DNA of 53,946 nt from JAXHLG01 sp964505305. GTDB taxonomy: Bacteria > Patescibacteriota > Minisyncoccia > Moranbacterales > DUUL01. Below the pieces are notes generated by a model that was not told the origin of the DNA, made no database searches, and saw only the letters and a program-made list of their open reading frames with translations. The first letter of the stretch is position 1. Each line of letters starts with the position of its first letter. Position numbers and translations under genes: made by a program. Positions 15,831 through 24,026 of the stretch are shown one piece after another. The stretch covers positions 1 to 53,946 of the forward strand of contig CAZDHE010000003.1 of the NCBI GenBank assembly GCA_964505305.1. The letters are read 5' to 3'.

Positions 15831-18658
15831 TTTTCCTTTTTTAAGTTTTCAAACAGTCTTTTTCTTAACTCTTCGTCTTCGAAAAAATAAACACCATAAA
15901 GAACAAACCAAAACAAAACCGCCAAAACAGATAATTTTAATAAAAATATCGTATATTCGGGGGCGTTTTTATAGGTAGAGGCCAAGAAAAATCCCAGTGA
16001 ACCCTCCCGGGCGACTTCATCTTCGGGATTAGAGTCATTGGTAATTCTAAGGGTTATGGAATCTTCTTGGAAAAGGTCTTTGACTTGATTGGGCTCTATT
16101 CCCCAGGTTTCTTTTAAGTCTTCCTTGAAAGAGCTATTAAACACTTTTTCTATCTCCACCTTTACTCCAAGATTATTGCCGGGTTTTTCAGGAATTTTAA
16201 AATTCATCTTTTTTCCCTCCAAAATAATCTCCAATTCTTCATTACTTGAAATAAATTCTTCATTTACCTCGGCGCCATTCAAATACCAGGTTAAATCAAC
16301 CTCTTCTTCGCTTAAATAACTGGGCACAAAATCCGCTCTTATTTCAGCCTCTTCTCCGGCAGTTCCCAAAAAAACACTCTCCGAACTCCCTCCCTCTTCA
16401 CTTCCATCATCAATCACTCTAGGCCAAACCTTAGAAGTGTCATCGCTTTTAATTATAGGCAAAGGCTCCGACACGCTCAAAGATCGATCTGAGGAAATAT
16501 CCTTCCCTTCTTCTTTTTCAGCTTTTAAGGAGATTTTGTTAATACCCTTGTCTCCCCCAATAACAGGGAAAAAGAAGGTCTCGCCAAAAGAACATCCTCC
16601 TTCAAAGATACACTCGGAAGAATTCAGAGGAGCGTTTGCTTTATGGCCATTCATCTCCCAAATATGACCTTGTACCTCCTCTTCAAAATCAGCTTCCGCC
16701 ACTACCAACTGAAAAGGATAAACAGGGCATAGCTTGCTATAAAGACCGTCATTGCAAATCTCCTCCCCTTTTTCATATATTCCGTCCGGTCTTTGAATCA
16801 CATCATAAAAACGTATATTGGTATTATTTAGAACCACCGGCACATCAGCTTTGGAAACACTTACGATATTACTGGTCTGACTTTTCTTGGTTCTTAAAAA
16901 AACCTTAAAGTAAAACTTTTCGTCACGTAAATCTTTACTCTCTAAAAAATCCTGGGTAGGCTTAAAGTTAAATTCGTTTAAACCCAGCCCTTCGATGTAA
17001 GAGTTGGAAATTAGATCCGGAGCGCAATCTTGAGTCACATCTCCTTCCCCACAATCTTCCGTCAGCCACTCCGATTCGTTCTCGCCGATCGAGGCATCCT
17101 CGGTACAAGTTTCCAAATTATCCTCTTGGCAATAATAAACATCCCAATCATAGTAAACAAAATCCTCATCTACGTTTTCCGATTCAATGCTAGATTCCAT
17201 CTCTATCAAACTCGTAAAAGATTCATTGCCCGTATCAGCCTGGGTCTTGGAAGGTTTGAAATCTAAAATCGTATCTAACTGCCCCTCGGTTTCTTCATAA
17301 ACCGGCTTAGAGGCCAAGTAGGTGTACCCTAAATCCTGAGATTCGTTATCGCACCAATCGTTTTTCATAAAATCATCCTTGGGGTCTCCGTCGTAATCCG
17401 GCTCATCCGTACAAATACCTATGCCCGCCCAAGTTATTTTGTAATAAGAATTTAATCCCGCCTCCTTATTTTCCGTAAAGCCATCGTTGAATGTCTGATT
17501 GGTTTCAAAATTGATGCTTTGAGATGCTTCGGAAGAAGAAGAATCAGAAGAGCTGGAAGAAGAGCTGGAAGAGGAATTGCCCTCGCTTACGCTTGCAGAA
17601 GATTCTGACTCCGAGTCCGACTCAGCCCGAGAGTCTTGTTTCATATTAATAGAATCACTTTCGGTTCTATATTCTGTAAAACTCCCGCTTTCACCTTCAT
17701 TAGTAGGCTTCATAGAAGTACCCTCCACTAAAACTCCCACTCTATCTCCCTCTTGATAATTCCAGGTAAATTGTTTTTGTCCCTTACCGGCTAAGTCAGC
17801 CTCATCCGGCGTGCCGTCTCCGTCGGTGTCCGGGTTGTCGGGATCCAATCTCCAGCAAGCTTTTTCATTGACAGTAAATTTTCCATCCCCAATCTTATAA
17901 TCGTCTTCGCACTCTATTTCTTCTCCGGTTGCCGGGTTTTCAAAAGAATCTCCTTCCGGGGCATCCGGAAAATGATGCTCACATTCCACTATTAAGTCTT
18001 TTCCGGAACTGCTTTGTTGATATTTGTCATTTCCGGTGGGGTTGTTAATACCAAAATTATGCTTATAGCATCTGCTTATACAACTTGGATCAACTGTTCT
18101 TCTGTCAGTATCCGAATAACAAGATTCTTCAAATTGACCAATATTAAAATTTGTTCCCGGCTTCCCCCCAACTCCATCCGCTCCTCCAAAAGGAGCAAAG
18201 TAAGCCCCGGGGGCATCCTCATCGCCATTGCTATAATCCGATCCGAATAAAAAAGGATCAAAATCACCTCTTGCCACAATTCCCATAGCCCTTCTTTTGG
18301 CTTTTTCCATAGTATCTCCGTCATTTAAGTCATCCCCCTCTCTCACCAAAAACCAGGTATAATAAAGATTCTCTCTTTCGTTCTTAAAACCGGAAGGATT
18401 GGCTGTGGCTGTTACTTTTTCCCCCTCCTTGGGCTCATTATTATCAAAAAACACGTCCGTTTTAGGATAATTGGTTTTTCGATCCGCTCTCCTGAGTGTA
18501 TTTCCATCAAAGCCATACCTCTTCTCAACATCGTCCATTATTTCTCCTGAAGAAGGAATACTTATGGAATAAACAGGCAAAACTTGGGCAACCGAAAAAG
18601 AAAAAAGGATTGCAAAAAAAGTTACGCGTTTAAAAATTTTTCTCATATTTTTTTTCAT
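15827..18658 (-). CDS. Large serine-rich surface protein of the secretion-like operon
   Basis: 943 residues, no named family. An N-terminal signal sequence (about 8-32) starts it. A beta-rich Ig/PKD-like part (TDVFFDNNEPKEGEKVTATA, residues 67-86) follows, then a cysteine-containing region with at least six Cys (about 180-268). A TSP3-type calcium loop lies at about 272-289 (DPDNPDTDGDGTPDEADL) and a low-complexity Ser/Asp/Glu stretch at about 343-380. More beta-rich domains follow, and one C-terminal membrane helix (about 905-928) with a basic tail. This suggests a long stalk exposed outside and anchored at the C-terminus. It is coupled by ATGA overlaps to the genes on both sides, inside the T4SS-like operon. 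Confidence 0.75.
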   Translation of the reverse strand: MKKNMRKIFKRVTFFAILFSFSVAQVLPVYSISIPSSGEIMDDVEKRYGFDGNTLRRADRKTNYPKTDVFFDNNEPKEGEKVTATANPSGFKNERENLYYTWFLVREGDDLNDGDTMEKAKRRAMGIVARGDFDPFLFGSDYSNGDEDAPGAYFAPFGGADGVGGKPGTNFNIGQFEESCYSDTDRRTVDPSCISRCYKHNFGINNPTGNDKYQQSSSGKDLIVECEHHFPDAPEGDSFENPATGEEIECEDDYKIGDGKFTVNEKACWRLDPDNPDTDGDGTPDEADLAGKGQKQFTWNYQEGDRVGVLVEGTSMKPTNEGESGSFTEYRTESDSINMKQDSRAESDSESESSASVSEGNSSSSSSSSSSDSSSSEASQSINFETNQTFNDGFTENKEAGLNSYYKITWAGIGICTDEPDYDGDPKDDFMKNDWCDNESQDLGYTYLASKPVYEETEGQLDTILDFKPSKTQADTGNESFTSLIEMESSIESENVDEDFVYYDWDVYYCQEDNLETCTEDASIGENESEWLTEDCGEGDVTQDCAPDLISNSYIEGLGLNEFNFKPTQDFLESKDLRDEKFYFKVFLRTKKSQTSNIVSVSKADVPVVLNNTNIRFYDVIQRPDGIYEKGEEICNDGLYSKLCPVYPFQLVVAEADFEEEVQGHIWEMNGHKANAPLNSSECIFEGGCSFGETFFFPVIGGDKGINKISLKAEKEEGKDISSDRSLSVSEPLPIIKSDDTSKVWPRVIDDGSEEGGSSESVFLGTAGEEAEIRADFVPSYLSEEEVDLTWYLNGAEVNEEFISSNEELEIILEGKKMNFKIPEKPGNNLGVKVEIEKVFNSSFKEDLKETWGIEPNQVKDLFQEDSITLRITNDSNPEDEVAREGSLGFFLASTYKNAPEYTIFLLKLSVLAVLFWFVLYGVYFFEDEELRKRLFENLKKEK

Positions 18659-19368
18659 AAAATTGAAACTTGATTTTTTATTTGTTCTATATAGTAAAGT
18701 AATATCCCGTCAGTTATCAAAACAAAGATCCAGCTTACGGCAAAAGATGTCAATACGTTCCCGGTTTGCAAAAAAAGCAACCCCAAAAACAAAGCCAGCA
18801 AAAAACTCATTACAAGAAAAACCCAGTCAAAACTTCCAAAGATTAAAGCATTAAAGGAGACAAAAATAACTGCCTGAAAGAAAAGCGTATTGAGGCGGCT
18901 AAGTCTCTTTTGCAAAAAACTCATTACAAAACCCCTAAAATAAACTTCCTGGCAAAAAAGCGCTATCGGCAAAAAAATCAAATTAACAAAAATAATCACT
19001 GAAACTCCTTCTAAATACCACTCCTTTCGAGCAAAAAAGTTTAGCATCACGCTATCCGCTAAATTCAATTTTAACACAATTGCAGACATTACGCCAAAAA
19101 AAATCGCCGCTTGAATCAAAATTCTCAAAAAAGTCCATTTATCAATTCTTCCCTTAAATACCTCAAATAAAAAATTATCCTTATAAAAAAACCGGGAAAC
19201 CAAAATGGGTAAAAATAATAGAAATACTAAATAAAGAAAGGTTATCTCCCAAACCCCTTCCGTATTAATACTGGAAAAGGCCACCCAAAAAACCACCCAA
19301 GTTAAAACGATTTGCGTTATTATAACTTTTATGCTTTTTTCTTTTTTTAAATTAAATGAGTTTGCCAT
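18655..19368 (-). CDS. CPBP-family (CAAX protease/Abi-like) membrane protein, probably inactive
   Basis: 237 residues with about eight hydrophobic segments. The segment FCQEVYFRGFVMSFLQKRLS (138-157) matches CPBP motif 1 (EExxxR), but with Q140 in place of the first glutamate. The second and third motifs normally carry histidines; the matching regions here (NALIFGSFDW and SFAVSWIFVLITDG) have none. The metal site is therefore probably lost and the protein may be a pseudoprotease or a structural membrane part. Its stop overlaps the start of the 943-residue gene (ATGA), tying it to the secretion-like operon. Confidence 0.75.
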   Translation of the reverse strand: MANSFNLKKEKSIKVIITQIVLTWVVFWVAFSSINTEGVWEITFLYLVFLLFLPILVSRFFYKDNFLFEVFKGRIDKWTFLRILIQAAIFFGVMSAIVLKLNLADSVMLNFFARKEWYLEGVSVIIFVNLIFLPIALFCQEVYFRGFVMSFLQKRLSRLNTLFFQAVIFVSFNALIFGSFDWVFLVMSFLLALFLGLLFLQTGNVLTSFAVSWIFVLITDGILLYYIEQIKNQVSIL

Positions 19369-19383
19369 AATAAAAGTTTAAAA

Positions 19384-19854
19384 TCACCTATCCTTAACAA
19401 TCAAGCCATAAAGTTTTTCTACGTTTTCCGATTTGGTCAAAGCCAAATTAATCAAAGCCGCCAAGGTGAAAAAGGGTAACCAGCCAAGTCCTATTCCAAA
19501 AATCTCCGCCCCTTGAGAGAGAAGCAAAACTAAAACCCTAACACCCCTTTTTCGTAGATACTTTTTTATATTCCGCTGAGCAGCATTGTCAGAATTCAAG
19601 AAATACATCAACCAAATAATAATGGAGAAGAAAATAGCAAAAATATTTCCCACCAGCGGAATAAAGGTAAAAATATCAGCTATAATGGAGACAAACAGTA
19701 TATTATAAGCTCCGGTTTTTTGAGACCTACCCGCTTCTTCTATTTCCGCTATTAACTCTTTATCCTCATCAACTTCTTGGTGTTTAGCGCTCTCCCTTTC
19801 CAATCTTCGAATTTCCTCTAATTCTCTCCTTATTTTTTCTTCTCTTTCGCTCAT
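19384..19854 (-). CDS. Small membrane protein of the secretion-like operon
   Basis: 156 residues with no recognised family. The N-terminal third (1-45) is highly charged and helical (EEKIRRELEEIRRLERESAK). It is followed by two to three hydrophobic segments (about 50-87 and 105-140) separated by a basic loop (NIKKYLRKRGVR). It lies 49 bases after the VirB4-like ATPase and 15 bases before the CPBP-like gene, so it belongs to the same transcript. It could be an accessory of the channel; nothing in the sequence shows a catalytic function. Confidence 0.6.
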   Translation of the reverse strand: MSEREEKIRRELEEIRRLERESAKHQEVDEDKELIAEIEEAGRSQKTGAYNILFVSIIADIFTFIPLVGNIFAIFFSIIIWLMYFLNSDNAAQRNIKKYLRKRGVRVLVLLLSQGAEIFGIGLGWLPFFTLAALINLALTKSENVEKLYGLIVKDR

Positions 19855-19903
19855 ATGTAACTCAATTTATTGCTTCTTAAAGCTTGCCGACACAAAACGC
19901 TTT

Positions 19904-21748
19904 CTACTTCTCCCTTTTTTCTTTTTCTATTTCCATTCTTTGCGCCGGATTGGTGGTGATAATTTTATCTTCATTATAAGAAGCTACCACCTGAATGGCC
20001 GCTCTTTTATTGCCGGCAAAAAATATTCCTTCACCCACCTTGGTTTCCATCAAAAAATATTTCTCTCTTTCAGTTAAATAGAAAGTGTCCGCCACTACAT
20101 CAATAGAGGATTTAGACTGCTTCATCAAAAGCTGCAAAGAAGAGTTGGAAACAATGGATTTTCCATACCGGGAATTCATAAAATCGGAAATATCTTGAGT
20201 TATAGTAGCCAAACCTCCGTAGTATTTTCTGATTCTTTTGGCTATAGAAAACAAAAAACTGGCTCCCTCGTCATATTGCATCATCCACCAAGCCTCATCC
20301 ACTGTAATTAATCGCTTTTTAACATTGTAGCGAACCTCGTTCCAAATATATTTAAGAATAATATACATAGCAATTGGCCGAAGTTCATCCTCCAAGTCCC
20401 TGATATTAAAAACTATCAATCTATTATTAAGAGAAATATTGGAAGGCTGATTCAAGAAACCGTTATAAATACCTTTGACATACTTTTCCAATCTAATTGA
20501 CAAGTCTCCGGCTCCTTCCATATTTTCCAGGACTTGGTGAAAATCTGTTAATAGTGGCATTTTTTTCTTCCCCAGTTCTTGTACCGGCGTACTATCGGTA
20601 ATATCCCTTACCGCATAAGCTTCTTTTAAAGCTCTCTCCAAGATAGCCTCCTCCTCGGGAGTAACAGCACCAAGCATCAATTTCATTAAACCCAAAAGAT
20701 CGGCAATGCTGGATCTTAGAATTTCTTGAGTATCCTCATCTTCATTGGGTCTTAATTCAAAAGGATTGATATGATGAGAAGAATTCAAAGAAACGGATAT
20801 ATAACTTCCACCCACAGCTTCGGCTAAATATCTATATTCGTCTTCCGGATCAATAATAATAGAGTCTGTTCCCAGCATCAAAGATCTCAATATTTCCAAT
20901 TTAACAGCATAACTTTTCCCCGCTCCGGATTTGGCAAAGACAACCATATTGGCATTTTCCAAACTAAATTTATCAAACAAAATCAGGGAATTGTTGTGCT
21001 TATTGATTCCATACATAATCCCCTGATTAGAAGTAACGTTGGAGGAAATAAAGGGAAAGACTGTTGCCAGGGGGGAGGTGTTTAAGTCCGATCCTATCAT
21101 TAATTTATCCGTAGCAAGGGGCAAGCAAGAATCAAATCCCTCCTTCATTCTAAAGATAGCCTTTTTGGTATAAATGGACATTGACTCTAAAGCGTCTTGC
21201 ACTACGGAAGTATTTCTCTCCAACTGATCCAAGTCTTTAGCATAAACATTTACATAACAACCGAATTTAAAGACTTTTTCTACCCCCTCTTGAAGTTTAT
21301 CTCTTAATTCTTCTACATTTTGGTAAGCCATTTCCAATTCCGGATCCCTAGTGTAACCCTTTTCCGCTTCTATGTTCAACTGCGATTGAATTTGGGTGGC
21401 TTTTTTCCTCAACTGTTTTAGAACCCTGGTGGTCTCTACCGGATGAACATAAAAAGAAATATCCATCGGCAAATCTAAGGTAATTATTTGCCCGGCCCAC
21501 CCGGAACTTAAAACTCTCGGATAAGCTGAAACAAAAACAGTTCGACAATAAACACCCCCAATTTGCAAGTGGGAGCTGGAAACTCCCATCGCTGAAGGAG
21601 CTACAAAATCTAAAATTCTAGTTAATCCTTCCTCATAAATTTCTTTCTTGTTTAGAATATCTATTTCTTCATAATTATCCTCTTTCCAAGAGGAATTGCC
21701 TTGAGAAGAATTGTCTTTATTTTCCTTTTTTTTAAATAAATTGAACAT
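19904..21748 (-). CDS. VirB4-like type IV secretion ATPase
   Basis: 614 residues. The N-terminal part (about 40-250) is the CagE/TrbE/VirB4-type domain. The C-terminal ATPase has Walker A AKSGAGKS at 272-279, IIIDPEDEYRYLAEAVGG soon after, and Walker B RLITVDEAWWMMQ at about 480-492. YYGGLATITQDISDFM follows, typical of VirB4/TraC motor ATPases. It lies directly downstream of PrgI and a small TraC-like protein, an order known from Gram-positive conjugation systems and many CPR genomes. It should power assembly or transport at the cytoplasmic membrane. No VirD4 coupling ATPase or relaxase is seen in the window. Confidence 0.92.
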   Translation of the reverse strand: MFNLFKKKENKDNSSQGNSSWKEDNYEEIDILNKKEIYEEGLTRILDFVAPSAMGVSSSHLQIGGVYCRTVFVSAYPRVLSSGWAGQIITLDLPMDISFYVHPVETTRVLKQLRKKATQIQSQLNIEAEKGYTRDPELEMAYQNVEELRDKLQEGVEKVFKFGCYVNVYAKDLDQLERNTSVVQDALESMSIYTKKAIFRMKEGFDSCLPLATDKLMIGSDLNTSPLATVFPFISSNVTSNQGIMYGINKHNNSLILFDKFSLENANMVVFAKSGAGKSYAVKLEILRSLMLGTDSIIIDPEDEYRYLAEAVGGSYISVSLNSSHHINPFELRPNEDEDTQEILRSSIADLLGLMKLMLGAVTPEEEAILERALKEAYAVRDITDSTPVQELGKKKMPLLTDFHQVLENMEGAGDLSIRLEKYVKGIYNGFLNQPSNISLNNRLIVFNIRDLEDELRPIAMYIILKYIWNEVRYNVKKRLITVDEAWWMMQYDEGASFLFSIAKRIRKYYGGLATITQDISDFMNSRYGKSIVSNSSLQLLMKQSKSSIDVVADTFYLTEREKYFLMETKVGEGIFFAGNKRAAIQVVASYNEDKIITTNPAQRMEIEKEKREK

Positions 21749-21762
21749 AATTAGATTGGTTT

Positions 21763-22416
21763 TTAATTTTTATCTATCTCCACCTCACTCAAATTTTCCA
21801 GGTTGATATACTCAAATTCGGAAGGGTTGTAAGAATTATAAAACAACTCTATCAACTCATTGGTATTCAGCATTACCCCATTAACCTCCATACTGCTCAA
21901 ATAAGATCTAACGTGGTCTACTCTCTGAAAAAGCTGATTTTTATAAGTCAAAAAGTCTTCGTGTCTCTGATTTATGCTTCTCCTGGGATTTATAGCCGAA
22001 GCCATTCTTTTTAAAACGCCTTCATTGCGAGATTCAACTACGTAAAAAGGGACTACCACGTAAAAAAGCTTGGACATAACATTGGAAAGATTAACCATTT
22101 CTTCAACAAAATCAACATAATCCTTGATTTGATTTTTAAGCAACTCATTTTCTTCCACCCTTATTCTTTTCTTGAGTGTGTTTATGTAAGGATTAATATT
22201 AAATTTCCTAGAAGAAATTAGAATCTGAAAGGAAAAATCAAAGGAAGTTAAAAACTGCTGAAAACTGTAGATAATGGCTTGCTGCTCTTCATCCGACTTT
22301 AGATCCAGATTAACCGAAGAAACTGCCAAAACAGCTCTCAAGGAACCATCTTTAAGTATCACCACATCTTCTTTTATTTCAGCTATGTCTAACTTATCTT
22401 GTATGGATTCACTCAT
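21763..22416 (-). CDS. Small TraC-like type IV secretion protein
   Basis: 217 residues, soluble. The start (QDKLDIAEIKEDVVILKDGSLRAVLAVSS) resembles the extreme N-terminal domain of VirB4/TraC proteins. The region about 50-150 has the FQQFLTSFDFSFQILISSR and FYVVVPFYV strands seen there too. It lies 14 bases upstream of the VirB4 ATPase, so it looks like the first domain of VirB4 encoded as a separate gene, or a dedicated partner. No nucleotide-binding motif. The assignment rests on context and motif resemblance. Confidence 0.75.
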   Translation of the reverse strand: MSESIQDKLDIAEIKEDVVILKDGSLRAVLAVSSVNLDLKSDEEQQAIIYSFQQFLTSFDFSFQILISSRKFNINPYINTLKKRIRVEENELLKNQIKDYVDFVEEMVNLSNVMSKLFYVVVPFYVVESRNEGVLKRMASAINPRRSINQRHEDFLTYKNQLFQRVDHVRSYLSSMEVNGVMLNTNELIELFYNSYNPSEFEYINLENLSEVEIDKN

Positions 22417-22534
22417 AATGTAATTTAAAAATTTATTTAGAGGCAGTCTTCCATTTTCAATGCAAGCGGGAATTATAAATAAGTATTAAAATATTTAAAA
22501 TCAAACTTTCTATTTATCTTTATCTTAAAAAATA

Positions 22535-22960
22535 TTACTTCTCAAAAATATCCAGGGCTTTAGACGCTTTTTTAATCTCCTTTATGTCTCCAACCTTTTT
22601 ACTGCTTTCTTTTTTATTCTTGTCGCTCTGCTCTTTTTCTTTTTCAGCCCTATTTTCAAAACCACTCTTTTGAGTTTTCCTACCTCTCCTCCAAATATAG
22701 GTCTTGGGCTTAAATAAGTAAAAAAAGATATTTTTAGCAAATTCCGGCATTGACATTCCAAAGGGACGAACAAATAAAATAGCCACGATTAACAACGAAA
22801 CAATTACGGCAATAATAATAAAATAGGTTTGCTCCAAAAAAAACCACGCTATAAAAATAAAAAACCCGCCCAAGCCGGCCCATCCCAGCTGCTTTGCCGT
22901 TAACTGAAAAGCTATCTTGTCCTCGATGTCAATAAATTGTGGAACTTCTCTTTTTTTCAT
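22535..22960 (-). CDS. PrgI-family membrane protein
   Basis: 141 residues. The start MKKREVPQFIDIEDKIAF and the following paired membrane segments (about 24-42 and 45-66) fit the PrgI family (PF12666), found next to VirB4 in Gram-positive and CPR type IV secretion loci. RPFGMSMPEFAKNIFFYLF follows, then a basic cytoplasmic tail (RRGRKTQKSG and a Lys/Glu-rich end). It begins three bases after the upstream gene ends. Its role is as an inner-membrane part of the channel, like VirB3, inferred from family context. Confidence 0.88.
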   Translation of the reverse strand: MKKREVPQFIDIEDKIAFQLTAKQLGWAGLGGFFIFIAWFFLEQTYFIIIAVIVSLLIVAILFVRPFGMSMPEFAKNIFFYLFKPKTYIWRRGRKTQKSGFENRAEKEKEQSDKNKKESSKKVGDIKEIKKASKALDIFEK

Positions 22961-22963
22961 TGA

Positions 22964-23968
22964 TTATATATAATCGTTTAAATCTACGGTATTCGTTTTT
23001 TGAAAATCCTGTTTTGAAGAATTTTCAACAGACTCATCTTCCGTTCTTTTTTGGGGGTTTTCTCTTCTTGCGTGAATAGGATCATCCTCTTTCTCGGATT
23101 CATCTCCTTTTCCACCCTTCTTTTTTTGAAGATCCGTTTCATAAAAAGGCTTGTTTTCCATTTTCTTTATATTAAAAACTTTTTTTTCCGAATTATTTTT
23201 TTTACCCTCGCTTTCTCCAAAAACCCTTTCCGGATAAAGAATTGCCTCGAAGTCCACTTCTTCATACAACTTATTATACCATATTTTTTTCTTATTATCA
23301 TATGAATCTAAGATAATAGACAACTTTTCCCTTTCTTTCCTTTCTAATTTTTTCGCGTTAACCGAATTATAAGCATAACCGCTTCTCTGAAGAGAATTGT
23401 GGTTGCCCGTCCCCAGTTTCATTTTGTAATCATAGAGCCAATTTTCTATTGTGGGCGGTAAGAGTTCGCCCTCCACCCCCAAACCATCAATGCCCACCAT
23501 TTGCTCCCTAACTTGTTCGTATTTACTCATTAATTCAATAATTTTTTCCTTTTCCAAGTCTTCCCGAACCGCTTGTTCTCCGCCTTTCTTGATAAAAGCC
23601 AAAACCTCCTTAAGTTCTTTTTCTAAATCATTTTTTCTTGCGTTTTTCAGTCCCATTTTCTTTTCTATTTCCATCCCAACCCGGGAGGATTCAACTTCTC
23701 CGCAAAAAACTCCTCTAATTAATCTGGACAACTTCCCCAAATCTTGAGGATTCTTAAGTCCAAATCGATTAGCGGTTTGGATAATTTTTTCCTCGGTCTC
23801 CTCTTTAATCATCCCATACCTTAAATAACGGGGTAATCTTAAAAATTTCTTGCCCCAAGAAAGCCTATCCTCCGGTTGCTCCTCATGAGGATTCAAAAGC
23901 ACGCTGGCATAAACCGGGTTGGCCTGTTTTTTTATAATATTAGATGTATTTCCATTATCTTGTGGCAT
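22964..23968 (-). CDS. Cytoplasmic hypothetical protein of the secretion-like operon
   Basis: 334 residues, hydrophilic throughout, no signal or membrane segment. The central part (about 40-180) is helical and Lys/Glu-rich (KKMGLKNARKNDLEKELKEV). The last 80 residues are low-complexity and strongly charged, as in disordered tails. I recognise no family. It lies 58 bases after the VirB6-like gene and three bases before prgI, so it is certainly part of the operon. It could be a cytosolic assembly factor; that is context only. Confidence 0.65.
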   Translation of the reverse strand: MPQDNGNTSNIIKKQANPVYASVLLNPHEEQPEDRLSWGKKFLRLPRYLRYGMIKEETEEKIIQTANRFGLKNPQDLGKLSRLIRGVFCGEVESSRVGMEIEKKMGLKNARKNDLEKELKEVLAFIKKGGEQAVREDLEKEKIIELMSKYEQVREQMVGIDGLGVEGELLPPTIENWLYDYKMKLGTGNHNSLQRSGYAYNSVNAKKLERKEREKLSIILDSYDNKKKIWYNKLYEEVDFEAILYPERVFGESEGKKNNSEKKVFNIKKMENKPFYETDLQKKKGGKGDESEKEDDPIHARRENPQKRTEDESVENSSKQDFQKTNTVDLNDYI

Positions 23969-24026
23969 AACTTCGCGTCTTAAAAAGCATTATTAACCAA
24001 TTTAATTTATCCGTCTTTAATCATTT

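Noticed and set aside
19904..22416. A frameshift splitting one VirB4 gene into two
   Set aside because: The 217-residue upstream protein and the 614-residue ATPase each have their own start, a clean 14-base gap and complete-looking domains. The ATPase retains a VirB4-type N-terminal domain.
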